Assembly (NCBI GenBank): GCA_963834855.1 | Contig: CAWIDH010000012.1 | Span: 3,624 to 67,623 of the forward strand | Length of the DNA stretch: 64,000 nucleotides | Direction: 5' to 3' | From: DATJKD01 sp963834855 | GTDB taxonomy: Bacteria > Pseudomonadota > Gammaproteobacteria > Steroidobacterales > Steroidobacteraceae | In this document: piece after piece, positions 11,872 through 20,877 of the stretch | Layout: every line of letters starts with the position of its first letter | Numbering within the stretch: position 1 is the first letter of the stretch | Notes under the pieces: generated by a model | What the model was told of the DNA's origin: nothing | The model's database searches: none | What the model saw: the letters and a program-made list of their open reading frames with translations, nothing else | Program-made: the position numbers and the translations under genes

Positions 11872-13506
11872 TCAACCTCCGCTGAAGCGGCTCGGGTCGA
11901 CGTAGAGTATCAGGCGCTGGCCGGCGCGTAGCGCGGACGCGTTGCGCAGCCCGTTCCAGCCCATCAGCTGGCGGATGGTGACATTGAAGCGCTCTGCGAT
12001 CTGCGACAGGGTGTCGCCCGGCCGCACCTTGTAGGTCATCCGGGTCGATTCAGCCGCAGCGACGCGGGTGTACGTGCCGGACGAGGCGGGTACAGTCAGC
12101 CGCGTGCCGAGCGCAAGGCGGGTCTGCGTCTGGATGCCGTTCGCGGCCGCGAGCTCCGGCACCGACACACCGTACAGCCGCGCGATGCCCCAGAGCGTGT
12201 CGCCGGCGCGCACGGTATGCACCGCGGGCCCCGTGTCCGCGACCGCGGTGGGTGCCGCCGCAGTCGCGGTCAGTGCTGCCGGTTGCGCACTCACGGCCGC
12301 TGCGCGGTAGGCGGGGGCGTCCCTGCGGCCAGGGATCACGAGGCGCTGGCCTGTGATGATGGTCGAACCCCTGATGCCGTTCGCGGCCTTGAGCTCGCCG
12401 AGCGAGACGCCGTGGTGTCGCGCGATCGAGGAAAGGGTTTCGCCCTTGCTCACGTAGTGGCTGCCGACGTCCGGCTCTTTGACCGCCGCGATCCAGAGCT
12501 TCGCTGCCTGGTCCGGGCTCAGCATCGCCTGCCGCAGGACCTCGGCACGCTCGATGGGCAGCAGCAGTCGGTGCGGCCCTTTCGGCGGCGTCGTCTGGCG
12601 GTTGTAGGCCGGGTTGAGCGCGAACATGTCGTCCTGGGTCACGCCCGCGAGTTCCGCCGCGTTGCCGATGTGGACCTGCCGCCCCGGCTCGACGACGTCG
12701 AAGTAGGGACGGTTCGGGATCGGTGCGAATTGCAGCCCGTAGGCCTGCGGGTCGGCAATGATCCGCCGGATCGCGAGCAACTTGGGGACGTAATAGCGCG
12801 TCTCCCTGCGCAGGCTCAGGTCGAAGAAATCGGTCCCGCGCCCGGCGCGGGCGTTGCTGGCCACCGCCTGGCGCACCGTCCCCTCGCCGCCGTTGTACGC
12901 CGCGATCGCGAGGAACCAGTCGCCGTCGAAGTAGCGATGCAGGTACTGCAGGTAGGAGAGCGCGGCCTGGGTCGATTCGATCACGTCACGTCGTTCGTCG
13001 AGCCACCAGGTCTGGTCGAGACCGTAGTGCCGCCCGGTGCGCGGCATGAACTGCCAGAGGCCCGAGGCGCGGCTGCGTGAGTAGGCGACGGGATTGAACG
13101 CGCTCTCGACCACCGGCAGCAGCGCGAGCTCCATCGGCATGCCCCGCTTCTCGATCTCCGTGACGATGTAATGAAGGTAACGGGCGCCGCGACGGAACGT
13201 GCGGTCCAGCAGCTCAGGCTGCGAGCGGTAGTGCGCGAGCTCGCGGTCGACCGCGTCGTGCCGCACGTCGGTGAGCGCGTAACCGGCACGGATACGATCG
13301 AGCAGGTCGGGATAGCGGTCGGGCGCGTCGCCCGGGTCGGACGCCGGCACGGATACGGGGGGCGCCGGGATCGCCTGTTCGGACGGCTCGGGATGCTGCG
13401 GTGCCGGCGGCAGGCTCGAGTACTCGCCGGTACGGGTGGTGCTGCAACCCGCGAGCCACAGCGCCGCGGCGAGGAGCGTGAGGCCGATGGCCGGGGTACG
13501 TGTCAT
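11872..13506 (-). CDS. mltD: Membrane-bound lytic murein transglycosylase D
   Basis: 544 residues from the ATG at 13506 (MTRTPAIGLTLL). A frame start five codons earlier (13521) is less likely. The signal peptide ends in the lipobox LAGC, so it is an outer-membrane lipoprotein. An SLT lysozyme-like domain follows with ALLPVVESAFNP (catalytic Glu) and ASGLWQFMPRTG. Three LysM repeats close the protein (YVSKGETLSSIARHHGVS, VRAGDTLWGIARLYGVS, VRPGDTLSQIAERFNVT). It cleaves peptidoglycan glycan strands to give 1,6-anhydromuropeptides. First gene of the mltD-fabI operon. Upstream lies a relic of gloB, the usual mltD neighbour. Confidence 0.95.
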   Translation of the reverse strand: MTRTPAIGLTLLAAALWLAGCSTTRTGEYSSLPPAPQHPEPSEQAIPAPPVSVPASDPGDAPDRYPDLLDRIRAGYALTDVRHDAVDRELAHYRSQPELLDRTFRRGARYLHYIVTEIEKRGMPMELALLPVVESAFNPVAYSRSRASGLWQFMPRTGRHYGLDQTWWLDERRDVIESTQAALSYLQYLHRYFDGDWFLAIAAYNGGEGTVRQAVASNARAGRGTDFFDLSLRRETRYYVPKLLAIRRIIADPQAYGLQFAPIPNRPYFDVVEPGRQVHIGNAAELAGVTQDDMFALNPAYNRQTTPPKGPHRLLLPIERAEVLRQAMLSPDQAAKLWIAAVKEPDVGSHYVSKGETLSSIARHHGVSLGELKAANGIRGSTIITGQRLVIPGRRDAPAYRAAAVSAQPAALTATAAAPTAVADTGPAVHTVRAGDTLWGIARLYGVSVPELAAANGIQTQTRLALGTRLTVPASSGTYTRVAAAESTRMTYKVRPGDTLSQIAERFNVTIRQLMGWNGLRNASALRAGQRLILYVDPSRFSGG

Positions 13507-13579
13507 CTCAGCGAAACCCATCCTTCCACCCGTCGTTCGATGCCGATCGTAGTCGGCAGCGTCGACTTGTCGCGTGAAC

Positions 13580-13699
13580 GCAGTTCACGGCTTGGTGGGT
13601 GACGAGGATCGCGCGCAGCCGCAGGCCGTGTTCTTCGACGGGACGGGTATCCCCGGGATCAACGACGGCTGCGCCGGACGGGTCACTTCGAGCATTCAT
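13580..13699 (-). pseudogene. Degenerate remnant of gloB (glyoxalase II)
   Basis: The minus-strand frame 13699-13508 begins MNARSDPSGAAVVDPGDTRP and reaches LRLRAILVTH. That matches the start of hydroxyacylglutathione hydrolase (VVDPGD...PV...GLRLxAILVTHHHxDH). The metal-binding HxHxDH motif is lost: only the first His remains, followed by QAVNC. In E. coli gloB lies between mltD and yafS, exactly this spot. I infer a deleted gloB with a stub of about 40 codons left. Confidence 0.5.
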
Positions 13700-13820
13700 C
13701 CCCCCGGTGACGGGCCATGAATCCGGGCGCCGGTATTAGAACGGGTCGGCCCGGAAAATTCCACACTATGTCGCACGTTTTTGCGCGTTTCCGGCCATCG
13801 AGCGGCTATCCTTGTCCGCC
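13700..13820. other. Promoter region of the yafS-like / rnhA operon
   Basis: 121 bases upstream of the plus-strand methyltransferase. No additional gene seen and no clear promoter hexamers that I would defend. Confidence 0.3.
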
Positions 13821-14546
13821 ATGAGGAATATGTCAGAGACCTCGAGCTGGCTCGACACGCCTCTGGGTCGCGGGGTCGTCGACCTGGAGCGCGACTTGAT
13901 GCACGACGCGCTGGCCGACGTCTTCGGCTTCGAGCTGCTGCAGGTCGGCGCCTGGGGCCGTGGCACGGAACTCTCTGCCATGGCCCGCACGCAGAATCGT
14001 CGCTGGATCGCGCCGGACGCGACCGGGCCGGGCGCGGTGCGCGCGCAGTACGACGCGTTGCCGATTGCAAGCGGCTCGGTCGAGGCCGTGGTGCTGCCGC
14101 ACACGCTGGAGTACGCGCCACGGCCTCACGAGCTGCTGCGCGAGGTCGATCGAGTGCTTCGAGGCGAAGGCCAGGTGCTGATCTGCGGCTTCAATCCGCA
14201 CGGCCCCTGGGGTCTCCGGCATCGAGCCTCCGGCGGCCGGTTTCCGCCGTCCGCCGATCGGTTGATGAGCGAGGGTCGCCTGCGCGACTGGCTGCGGTTG
14301 CTCGGTTTCGAGGTCGCAAGCACGCGCCGCTACCTGTTCGCCCCGCCCTGGTCGCGACGCCTGCACCACGACGGGCCCAGCTGGCTCGAGCGACGCGGAC
14401 CGATGCTCGCGCCGCCGCTCGCGGGGGCGTACCTCCTGCGCGCCGTCAAGCGGGTGCACTGCGTCACGCCGATCCGTCCGACCTGGAGCCGGCCGCGCAC
14501 GGTGGTGGGTGGCATCGTGGAGCCGACGCCGAGAAACGTCGCGTGA
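13821..14546 (+). CDS. YafS-like class I SAM-dependent methyltransferase
   Basis: About 241 residues from the ATG at 13821 (TTG 13812 and ATG 13830 are alternatives). A Rossmann-type methyltransferase fold is suggested by LLQVGAWGRG near the N-terminus and by LPIASGSVEAVVLPHTLEYAPRP followed by EVDRVLRGEGQVLICGFNP, the usual post-I and post-II motifs. The canonical GxGxG is weak (QVGAWGRGTE). The stop overlaps the rnhA start (GTGA), so the two genes are translationally coupled. Position beside mltD and rnhA matches E. coli yafS, whose substrate is unknown. Confidence 0.85.
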   Translation: MRNMSETSSWLDTPLGRGVVDLERDLMHDALADVFGFELLQVGAWGRGTELSAMARTQNRRWIAPDATGPGAVRAQYDALPIASGSVEAVVLPHTLEYAPRPHELLREVDRVLRGEGQVLICGFNPHGPWGLRHRASGGRFPPSADRLMSEGRLRDWLRLLGFEVASTRRYLFAPPWSRRLHHDGPSWLERRGPMLAPPLAGAYLLRAVKRVHCVTPIRPTWSRPRTVVGGIVEPTPRNVA

Positions 14547-14986
14547 CGGACGTTGAGATCTATACCGACGGGGCCTGCCGCGGAAACCCGGGCCTCGGTG
14601 GCTGGGGCGCGTTGCTCGTTTCCGGCGAAGCCAGGCGCGAGCTCTACGGTGCCGAGGCCGGCACCACCAACAACCGCATGGAACTGACCGCGGCCATAAA
14701 GGCGCTGGCGGCGCTCAAGCGTCCCTGCCGCGTGCGGCTCTACACCGATTCGCAATACGTGCGCAACGGCATCACCGAATGGCTGCCGCAGTGGAAGGCG
14801 CGCGGCTGGAAGACCGCGGATCGCAAACCGGTGAAGAACGCCGACCTCTGGCTCGCGCTCGAGCGCGAGACCGCCCGCCACGACGTGGAGTGGCACTGGG
14901 TGCGCGGTCATTCCGGGCACGCCGGCAACGAGGCGGCCGACGCGCTCGCGAACCGCGCGATCGACGAGCTGCTCGCGGCATCCTAA
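14543..14986 (+). CDS. rnhA: Ribonuclease HI
   Basis: 147 residues from GTG at 14543, overlapping the previous stop. It degrades the RNA strand of RNA-DNA hybrids. The DEDD metal ligands are all visible: Asp9 (YTDGACRGNPG), Glu47 (NNRMELTA), Asp69 (LYTDSQYV) and Asp133 (NEAADALAN), together with His123 in the flexible loop (RGHSGHAGN). Intact and of standard length. Confidence 0.97.
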   Translation: MTDVEIYTDGACRGNPGLGGWGALLVSGEARRELYGAEAGTTNNRMELTAAIKALAALKRPCRVRLYTDSQYVRNGITEWLPQWKARGWKTADRKPVKNADLWLALERETARHDVEWHWVRGHSGHAGNEAADALANRAIDELLAAS

Positions 14987-15067
14987 GGTTCCTAACCGGC
15001 GCGGGGCCGCCCGGCGGCGCGACGGCAGCGTGTAAACTGTCGCCCGCCAAGGGCAGCGCAGAACAAC

Positions 15068-16183
15068 ATGGACTTCATCGACCTCAAGACACAGTACCGG
15101 CGGATCAAGCCCGCGATGGACGAGCGCATGGCGAGGGTGCTGGCGCACGGCCAGTACATCCTCGGTCCCGAGGTCGCCGAGCTCGAGACGGCACTCGCAC
15201 GGTATGTGGGGATGAAGCACTGCGTCGCGGCGGCCAGCGGCACCGATACGCTGCTGATCGCGCTCATGGCGCTCGGCATCGGGCCCGGCGACGAGGTGAT
15301 TACGGTGCCGTTCACCTTCATCGCGACCGGCGAGATGATCGCGCTCATCGGCGCTACGCCGGTGTTCGTCGACATCGATCCACGAACCTGGAACCTCGAC
15401 CCGGCGCGCCTGGAAGGGGCGATCACGCCGCGCACCCGGGCGATCATGCCGGTGTCGCTGTATGGCCAGTGCTCCGACCACGCGGCCATCAACGCCATCG
15501 CGGAGCGTCACCGACTGCCCGTGATCGAGGATGCCGCACAGAGCTTCGGCGCAACCCAGAACGGGAGGCGCTCGTGTGCGCTGTCGGAGATCGGGTCGAC
15601 GTCGTTCTTCCCCTCGAAGCCGCTCGGCGCCTACGGCGACGGCGGCGCGCTGTTCACCGACGACGACGCGCTCGCGAAGCTCATGCGGGAGATCCGCGTG
15701 CACGGGCAGGACCGCCGCTATCACCACCCGAGGCTGGGGATCAACGGACGGCTCGACACGCTGCAGGCGGCGGTGGTGCTCGCCAAGCTCGAGATCTTCG
15801 ATGACGAGGTCGCGGCGCGGGGCCGGATCGGCGCGCGCTACGGGGAGCTCATCCGCGAGGCGTTCGCCGGCGAGGAGGACCGCGTCGTGACGCCGTGGCT
15901 CGCGCCCGGCAACACCAGCGTGTACGCGCAGTACACCGTCGAGGTCGATGACCGCGACGGCGTCGAGGCGCGGATGAAGGCACAGGGGATACCCACGGCC
16001 GTGCACTACCCGATGCCGCTGCACCTGCAGCCGGTGTTCGCCGCCCTCGGCCAGGGCGAGGGCAGCTTCCCGGTCTCGGAGCGCGCGGCGCGCCGTGTCA
16101 TCAGCCTGCCGATGCATCCGTACCTCGCGGAGGAGCAGCAGCGGCGGGTCGTGACGGCGTTGCGGGCCGCCGTGCTCGGCTGA
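15068..16183 (+). CDS. wbpE: DegT/DnrJ/EryC1 sugar aminotransferase, WbpE type
   Basis: 371 residues, intact. PLP-dependent aminotransferase. WbpE transfers an amino group to C3 of a UDP-2-acetamido-3-keto-hexuronate on the way to diacetamido uronic acids of O-antigen. The internal aldimine lysine is Lys184 in SFFPSKPLGAYGDGG, and the PLP-contacting Asp155 lies in VIEDAAQSFGA. Family blocks HGQYILGPEV, ASGTDTL and SLYGQCSDH are strong. It sits between rnhA and dnaQ, which are normally neighbours, so it looks like a polysaccharide gene inserted into a housekeeping pair. Partner genes for the full WbpABDEI route are not seen intact here. Confidence 0.88.
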   Translation: MDFIDLKTQYRRIKPAMDERMARVLAHGQYILGPEVAELETALARYVGMKHCVAAASGTDTLLIALMALGIGPGDEVITVPFTFIATGEMIALIGATPVFVDIDPRTWNLDPARLEGAITPRTRAIMPVSLYGQCSDHAAINAIAERHRLPVIEDAAQSFGATQNGRRSCALSEIGSTSFFPSKPLGAYGDGGALFTDDDALAKLMREIRVHGQDRRYHHPRLGINGRLDTLQAAVVLAKLEIFDDEVAARGRIGARYGELIREAFAGEEDRVVTPWLAPGNTSVYAQYTVEVDDRDGVEARMKAQGIPTAVHYPMPLHLQPVFAALGQGEGSFPVSERAARRVISLPMHPYLAEEQQRRVVTALRAAVLG

Positions 16184-16204
16184 CTCGGGCGCTGGCCGCA
16201 CCGC

Positions 16205-16922
16205 ATGCGACAGGTCGTCCTCGACACCGAGACCACGGGACTGGAGCCGGAACTCGGGCACCGCGTCATCGAGATCGGGTGCATCGAGCTCATCGGCCGG
16301 CGACGCACGGGGCGGAGGTTCCATCGCTATCTGCGACCCGAGCGCGAGCTCGACTTCGCGGCGCTGCGCGTGCACGGCGTCACGGCCGAGTTCCTCGCAA
16401 GTCAGCCGCGGTTCGCCGACATCGCCGACGAACTGATCGCGTTCATCGGCGACGCCGAGCTCGTAATGCACAACGCAGCCTTCGACCTCGCGTTTCTCGA
16501 CGCCGAGTTTGCCCGGCTCGGCACGCCACAGGCCGCAGGTGTGCACCCCCGAGCGCGTGCTCGATACGCTCGCGCTCGCGCGGCGGCTGCACCCGGGGCA
16601 ACGCAACGGTCTCGACGCGCTCTGCAGGCGATACGGCGTCGACAATACGCGGCGCGAGCTGCATGGCGCGCTGCTCGACGCGGAGTTGCTGATCGACGTC
16701 TACCTCGCGATGACGGGGGGGCAGGGCGCGTTGACGCTCGAGTCTTCCCGCGCGGCGGAATCTTCCGCCCCTGACGCCGGCCGCGCTCTCCGGCCCGACG
16801 GGCCGCTCCTCGTCATGCGCGCGACTGCATCGGAGGTGGCCGCGCACGAGGACATGCTCAGGCTCCTCGACCGCACGAGCGGCGGCCGCACCGTGTGGCG
16901 GGTGCTCGAACGCGGCTCATGA
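16205..16922 (+). CDS. dnaQ: DNA polymerase III epsilon subunit (3'-5' proofreading exonuclease), with apparent frameshift
   Basis: About 239 residues across two frames. The N-terminal frame starts MRQVVLDTETTGLEPE with the Exo I motif DTETTG. Exo II follows as HNAAFDLAFLD. At about 16515-16540 the frame must move by one base, after which VCTPERVLDTLALAR and Exo III HGALLDAELLIDVYLAMTGG continue as in other DnaQ proteins. The C-terminal tail (LVMRATASEVAAHE...) would contact the polymerase alpha subunit. The stop overlaps the nhaB start (ATGA). A broken proofreading subunit would make a mutator strain, so I favour one extra base in the sequence. Confidence 0.9.
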
Positions 16923-18421
16923 CGCGCACACTCGCGGAGGCCTTCGGCCGCAGCTTTCTCGGCAACGCGCCCGCCTGGTACAAGCAGCTCATCCTCGTCT
17001 TCCTGGTGGCGAACCCGGTCGTGCTCGCGACCCTCGGTCCGACGGTCGCGGGCTGGGCCGTGCTGCTCGAGTTCATCTTCACGCTGGCGATGGCGCTGCG
17101 CTGCTATCCGCTGCAGCCTGGCGGGCTCATCGCCCTCGAGGCCGTTCTCATCGGCCTGACGACGCCGGAGAGCGCCTACGAGGAGGTCGTGCAGGCGCTT
17201 CCCGTGCTTCTGCTGCTGATTTTCATGGTCGCGGGCATCTATTTTCTCCGCGACCTGCTGCTCTACGTGTTCACGGGCATCCTGCTCCGGGTGCGCTCCT
17301 CGTCGACGCTCGCGCTGCTCATCTGCGCCGTCTCGGCGGTGCTGTCCGCGTTTCTCGATGCACTGACCGTGGTGGCCGTGATCGTTACCGTCGGTCTCGG
17401 GTTCTACGACGTCTATCATCGGGCCGCGTCCGGCAAGCGACATGACGACGCCCATGACCCGTCCCGCGACGAAGGCGTGCCGGAGCTGCACACAGGGACC
17501 CTGGAGCAGTTCCGCGCGTTCCTGCGCGGTCTCATGATGCATGCCGCGGTGGGCACCGCCATCGGCGGCGTGACCACCCAGGTCGGCGAGCCGCAGAACC
17601 TGCTGATCGCCAAGCAGGCCGACTGGATCTTCGGGCAGTTCTTCCTCGAGGTCGCGCCCGTGTCGCTGCCGGTCGCGGTCGCGGGTCTCATGACCTGCTG
17701 GCTGATCGATCGGTTCCGCCTCTTCGGCTACGGCGCCGAGCTCCCGTCCGAGGTGCGGGCAGTCCTGCAGGCGCACGTCGACGAGCGCGAGGCCCGCGCC
17801 TCGCCCCGCGACCGGCAGGCACTCATCGTCCAGGCCGTCGTCGCCCTGGTGCTCGTCCTGTCGCTTGCCTTCCAGGTCGCCGAGGTCGGGTTGATCGGCC
17901 TGCTGGTGATCGTGCTGGCCACCTCGTTCACGGGGATCATCGAGGAGCACCGCATCGGCAAGGCGTTCGAGGCCGCTTTGCCATTCACGGCGCTGCTGGT
18001 CGTGTTCTTCGTCATCGTCGCCCAGATCCACGACCAGCACCTGTTCGAGCCGGTCATCCGCGCGGTGCTCGCGCTCGAGGGCCGGATGCAGGCCGCGATG
18101 CTCTATCTCGCGACGGGCGTGCTGTCCGCGATCAGCGACAACGTGTTCGTCGCGACGATCTACATCACCGAGATCAAGGCGGCCCTGCTGCAGGGAGCCG
18201 TATCCCGCGAGCAGTTCGAGATGCTGGCCGTCGCGATCAACACCGGGACGAACATCCCGAGCGTCGCCACGCCAAACGGCCAGGCGGCGTTCCTCTTCCT
18301 GCTCACCTCGCTCCTGGCCCCGCTGATCCGGCTCGGCTACGTGCGCATGGTCTGGATGGCGCTGCCGTATTTCGTGGTCATGACGGGTGTCGGTCTGCTG
18401 GCCGTGATCTACCTGCTGTGA
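16919..18421 (+). CDS. nhaB: Na+/H+ antiporter NhaB
   Basis: 500 residues, close to the 513 of E. coli NhaB, with about 10-12 hydrophobic segments. ATG at 16919 overlaps the dnaQ stop (ATGA). Conserved stretches include NPVVLATLGPTVAGW, SAFLDALTVVAVIVTVGLGF, GGVTTQVGEPQNLLIA and ISDNVFVATIYITEIKAAL, plus the NTGTNIPSVATPNGQAAFLF block. It exports sodium in exchange for protons at the inner membrane. Intact. A very long antisense frame opposite this gene is a shadow. Confidence 0.93.
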   Translation: MTRTLAEAFGRSFLGNAPAWYKQLILVFLVANPVVLATLGPTVAGWAVLLEFIFTLAMALRCYPLQPGGLIALEAVLIGLTTPESAYEEVVQALPVLLLLIFMVAGIYFLRDLLLYVFTGILLRVRSSSTLALLICAVSAVLSAFLDALTVVAVIVTVGLGFYDVYHRAASGKRHDDAHDPSRDEGVPELHTGTLEQFRAFLRGLMMHAAVGTAIGGVTTQVGEPQNLLIAKQADWIFGQFFLEVAPVSLPVAVAGLMTCWLIDRFRLFGYGAELPSEVRAVLQAHVDEREARASPRDRQALIVQAVVALVLVLSLAFQVAEVGLIGLLVIVLATSFTGIIEEHRIGKAFEAALPFTALLVVFFVIVAQIHDQHLFEPVIRAVLALEGRMQAAMLYLATGVLSAISDNVFVATIYITEIKAALLQGAVSREQFEMLAVAINTGTNIPSVATPNGQAAFLFLLTSLLAPLIRLGYVRMVWMALPYFVVMTGVGLLAVIYLL

Positions 18422-18538
18422 CGGAAACGCGGGCTCCGCCTTGACACGCCTCTCAAAGTCGCCAGCGCGGATGTGGCATCCTTCCGCGACCATTCGCAAC
18501 CCCGGGATCCGCCCTTGCCCGTGAACAACAAGTCGTTC

Positions 18539-19813
18539 ATGAACCGTCGCAGCCTCAGGATCGGCGTGATCGGCCTCGGCTACGTGGGGTTGCCGCTCGC
18601 GGTCGAGTTCGGCAAGCGCTTCCGCACCACGGGGTTCGACGTCAAGCCCGGGCGCATCGAGGAGCTGAAGCGCGGCCGCGACAGCACGCTCGAGGTGAGC
18701 CGCGAGGAGCTCGCCGCGGCACGTCAGCTTGCGTTCACGACGCGGCTCGAGGATCTCAAGTCGTGCCGGGTGTTCATCGTCACCGTCCCGACACCGATCG
18801 ACGGGCACAAGCGTCCGGACCTCTCGCCCCTCGAGAAGGCCAGCGCGTCGGTGGGGCAGGTCCTCAAGAAAGGCGACATCGTCGTCTACGAGTCGACGGT
18901 CTACCCCGGCTGCACCGAGGAGATCTGCGTTCCCATCCTCGAGCGTGTCTCCGGGCTCAGGTTCAACCGCGACTTCCACGCGGGTTACAGCCCCGAGCGC
19001 ATCAATCCAGGCGACAAGGAGCACCGGCTGACGACCATCCGCAAGGTCACCTCGGGCTCGACGCCCGAGGCGGCCGAGTTCGTCGACTCGTTGTACCGCT
19101 CGATCGTGACGGCGGGCACGCACAAGGCCTCGAGCATCCGGGTCGCGGAGGCGGCCAAGGTCATCGAGAACACGCAGCGTGACGTCAACATCGCACTGAT
19201 CAACGAACTCGCGTTGATCTTCAACCGGCTCGGCATCGACACCGAGGAGGTGCTGAATGCGGCGGGCAGCAAGTGGAACTTCCTGCCGTTCCGGCCCGGC
19301 CTGGTCGGCGGGCATTGCATCGGCGTCGACCCGTATTACCTGACCCACAAGGCGCAGGCGATCGGCTATCACCCGGAGATGATCCTCGCGGGACGCCGCA
19401 TCAACGACAACATGGGGATCTACGTCGCACAGCAGGTGGCGCAGCTGATGATCCACCGGCGCATCCAGGTGCGCGATTCGCGGATCCTGGTCATGGGGCT
19501 CACCTTCAAGGAGAACTGTCCCGACGTGCGCAACACGCGGATCGTGGACGTCGTGAACGAGCTCGCCAAGTTCGGCGCGGCGGTCGAGGTCTACGATCCC
19601 TGGGTCGACGCCGCGGAGGCGAAGCACGAATACGGGTTGTCGCCCGTCCAGCGCTTGCGCCCAGGGACCTACGATGCCATCGTGATGGGCGTGGCCCACC
19701 GGCAGTTCCGAGAGATGGGCATCAGGAAGGTCCGTGCGCTCGCGAAGAAACGGCACGTGCTCTACGACATCAAGTACGTGTTCGGCCGTGACGAAGTGGA
19801 CGGGCGACTGTAG
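18539..19813 (+). CDS. UDP-N-acetylhexosamine 6-dehydrogenase (WbpO/TviB family)
   Basis: 424 residues from the ATG at 18539. GTG at 18473 or 18521 are possible, but no start has a good ribosome-binding site. NAD-dependent enzyme oxidising C6 of UDP-GlcNAc or UDP-GalNAc to the uronic acid. The dinucleotide motif GVIGLGYVGLPLAVEFG is N-terminal, VPTPIDGHKRPDL follows, and the catalytic cysteine lies in GGHCIGVDPYYL. The signature matches Vi-antigen TviB and Pseudomonas WbpO rather than UDP-glucose dehydrogenase. It lies three bases before a UDP-uronate epimerase, the same pairing as tviB-tviC. First gene of the polysaccharide locus after nhaB. Confidence 0.88.
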   Translation: MNRRSLRIGVIGLGYVGLPLAVEFGKRFRTTGFDVKPGRIEELKRGRDSTLEVSREELAAARQLAFTTRLEDLKSCRVFIVTVPTPIDGHKRPDLSPLEKASASVGQVLKKGDIVVYESTVYPGCTEEICVPILERVSGLRFNRDFHAGYSPERINPGDKEHRLTTIRKVTSGSTPEAAEFVDSLYRSIVTAGTHKASSIRVAEAAKVIENTQRDVNIALINELALIFNRLGIDTEEVLNAAGSKWNFLPFRPGLVGGHCIGVDPYYLTHKAQAIGYHPEMILAGRRINDNMGIYVAQQVAQLMIHRRIQVRDSRILVMGLTFKENCPDVRNTRIVDVVNELAKFGAAVEVYDPWVDAAEAKHEYGLSPVQRLRPGTYDAIVMGVAHRQFREMGIRKVRALAKKRHVLYDIKYVFGRDEVDGRL

Positions 19814-19816
19814 GCG

Positions 19817-20860
19817 ATGAAGATCCTCGTCACCGGGGCGGCCGGTTTCATCGGCTTCCACACGGCGGGGAAGCTCCTCGCGCGCGGTGATGCGGTCGTC
19901 GGCCTCGACAACCTCAACGACTACTACGACGTCCGCCTCAAGCAGGCCCGGCTCGCGATCCTCGAGCGGCAGGCCGGCTTCCGTTTCGTGCGACTCGACC
20001 TGGCCGACCGTGCAGGCATGGCGGAGCTCTTCGCGCGCGAGCGCTTCGAGCGCGTCGTGCACGTAGGCGCGCAGGCCGGGGTCCGCTACTCGATCCAGAA
20101 TCCGCTCGCCTACGTCGACAGCAACGTGGTCGGCACGGCGAACGTCCTCGAGGGCTGCCGTCACAACGGTGTGGCGCACCTCGTGTACGCCTCGACGAGC
20201 TCGGTCTACGGCGCGAACACGCGGATGCCGTTCTCCGTGCACCAGAACGTGGATCACCCGCTGTCCTTCTACGCGGCGACCAAGAAGGCCAACGAGCTGA
20301 TGGCGCACACCTATGCGCATCTCTACGCGCTGCCCGTGACCGGGCTGCGTTTCTTCACGGTGTACGGGCCGTGGGGGCGACCCGACATGGCGCTCTTCCT
20401 CTTCACGCGCAACATCCTCGCCGGGAAGCCGATCGACGTCTTCAACTACGGGCACCACCGGCGCGACTTCACCTACGTCGACGACATCGCCGAGGGCGTG
20501 GTGCGCGCCTGCGACCGGATCGCAACCGGCAATCCGCACTGGGACGGGGAGGCGCCCGACCCGGGCACGAGCCGCGCGCCCTATCGGCTCTACAACATCG
20601 GCAACAACCGGCCGGTCGAGCTTCTGCGGTACATCCAGGTGCTCGAGGAGTGCCTGGGCCGGAAGGCGCAGATGAACATGCTGCCGCTGCAGGCGGGCGA
20701 CGTGCCGGACACCTGGGCCGACATCGAGGACCTGGAGCGCGACGTCGGCTACACGCCCGCCACGCCGGTCGAGGTCGGCATCCGGCGGTTCGTCGACTGG
20801 TACCTGGACTACTACGGCAAGGACGCGCCCGCCGACCCGAAGGTCGTCAACCTCGGTTGA
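19817..20860 (+). CDS. NAD-dependent epimerase, probable UDP-glucuronate 4-epimerase
   Basis: 347 residues, extended SDR family. Glycine motif TGAAGFIGFHTAGKLL, then LDNLNDYYDVRLKQARLAIL, a block typical of UDP-glucuronate/UDP-galacturonate epimerases. Catalytic Ser-Tyr-Lys: YASTSSVYG and YAATKKANE. The RFFTVYGPWGRPDMA and RRDFTYVDDIAEGV blocks agree with that subgroup. Paired with the WbpO/TviB-type dehydrogenase upstream, so it could instead act on an N-acetylated uronate. Intact. Pgi follows after 17 bases. Confidence 0.88.
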   Translation: MKILVTGAAGFIGFHTAGKLLARGDAVVGLDNLNDYYDVRLKQARLAILERQAGFRFVRLDLADRAGMAELFARERFERVVHVGAQAGVRYSIQNPLAYVDSNVVGTANVLEGCRHNGVAHLVYASTSSVYGANTRMPFSVHQNVDHPLSFYAATKKANELMAHTYAHLYALPVTGLRFFTVYGPWGRPDMALFLFTRNILAGKPIDVFNYGHHRRDFTYVDDIAEGVVRACDRIATGNPHWDGEAPDPGTSRAPYRLYNIGNNRPVELLRYIQVLEECLGRKAQMNMLPLQAGDVPDTWADIEDLERDVGYTPATPVEVGIRRFVDWYLDYYGKDAPADPKVVNLG

Positions 20861-20877
20861 TCGGGCAGGAGGTTCCG

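Noticed and set aside
14330..16645. A 771-codon minus-strand frame
   Set aside because: Antisense shadow of rnhA, wbpE and dnaQ; no recognisable protein features.
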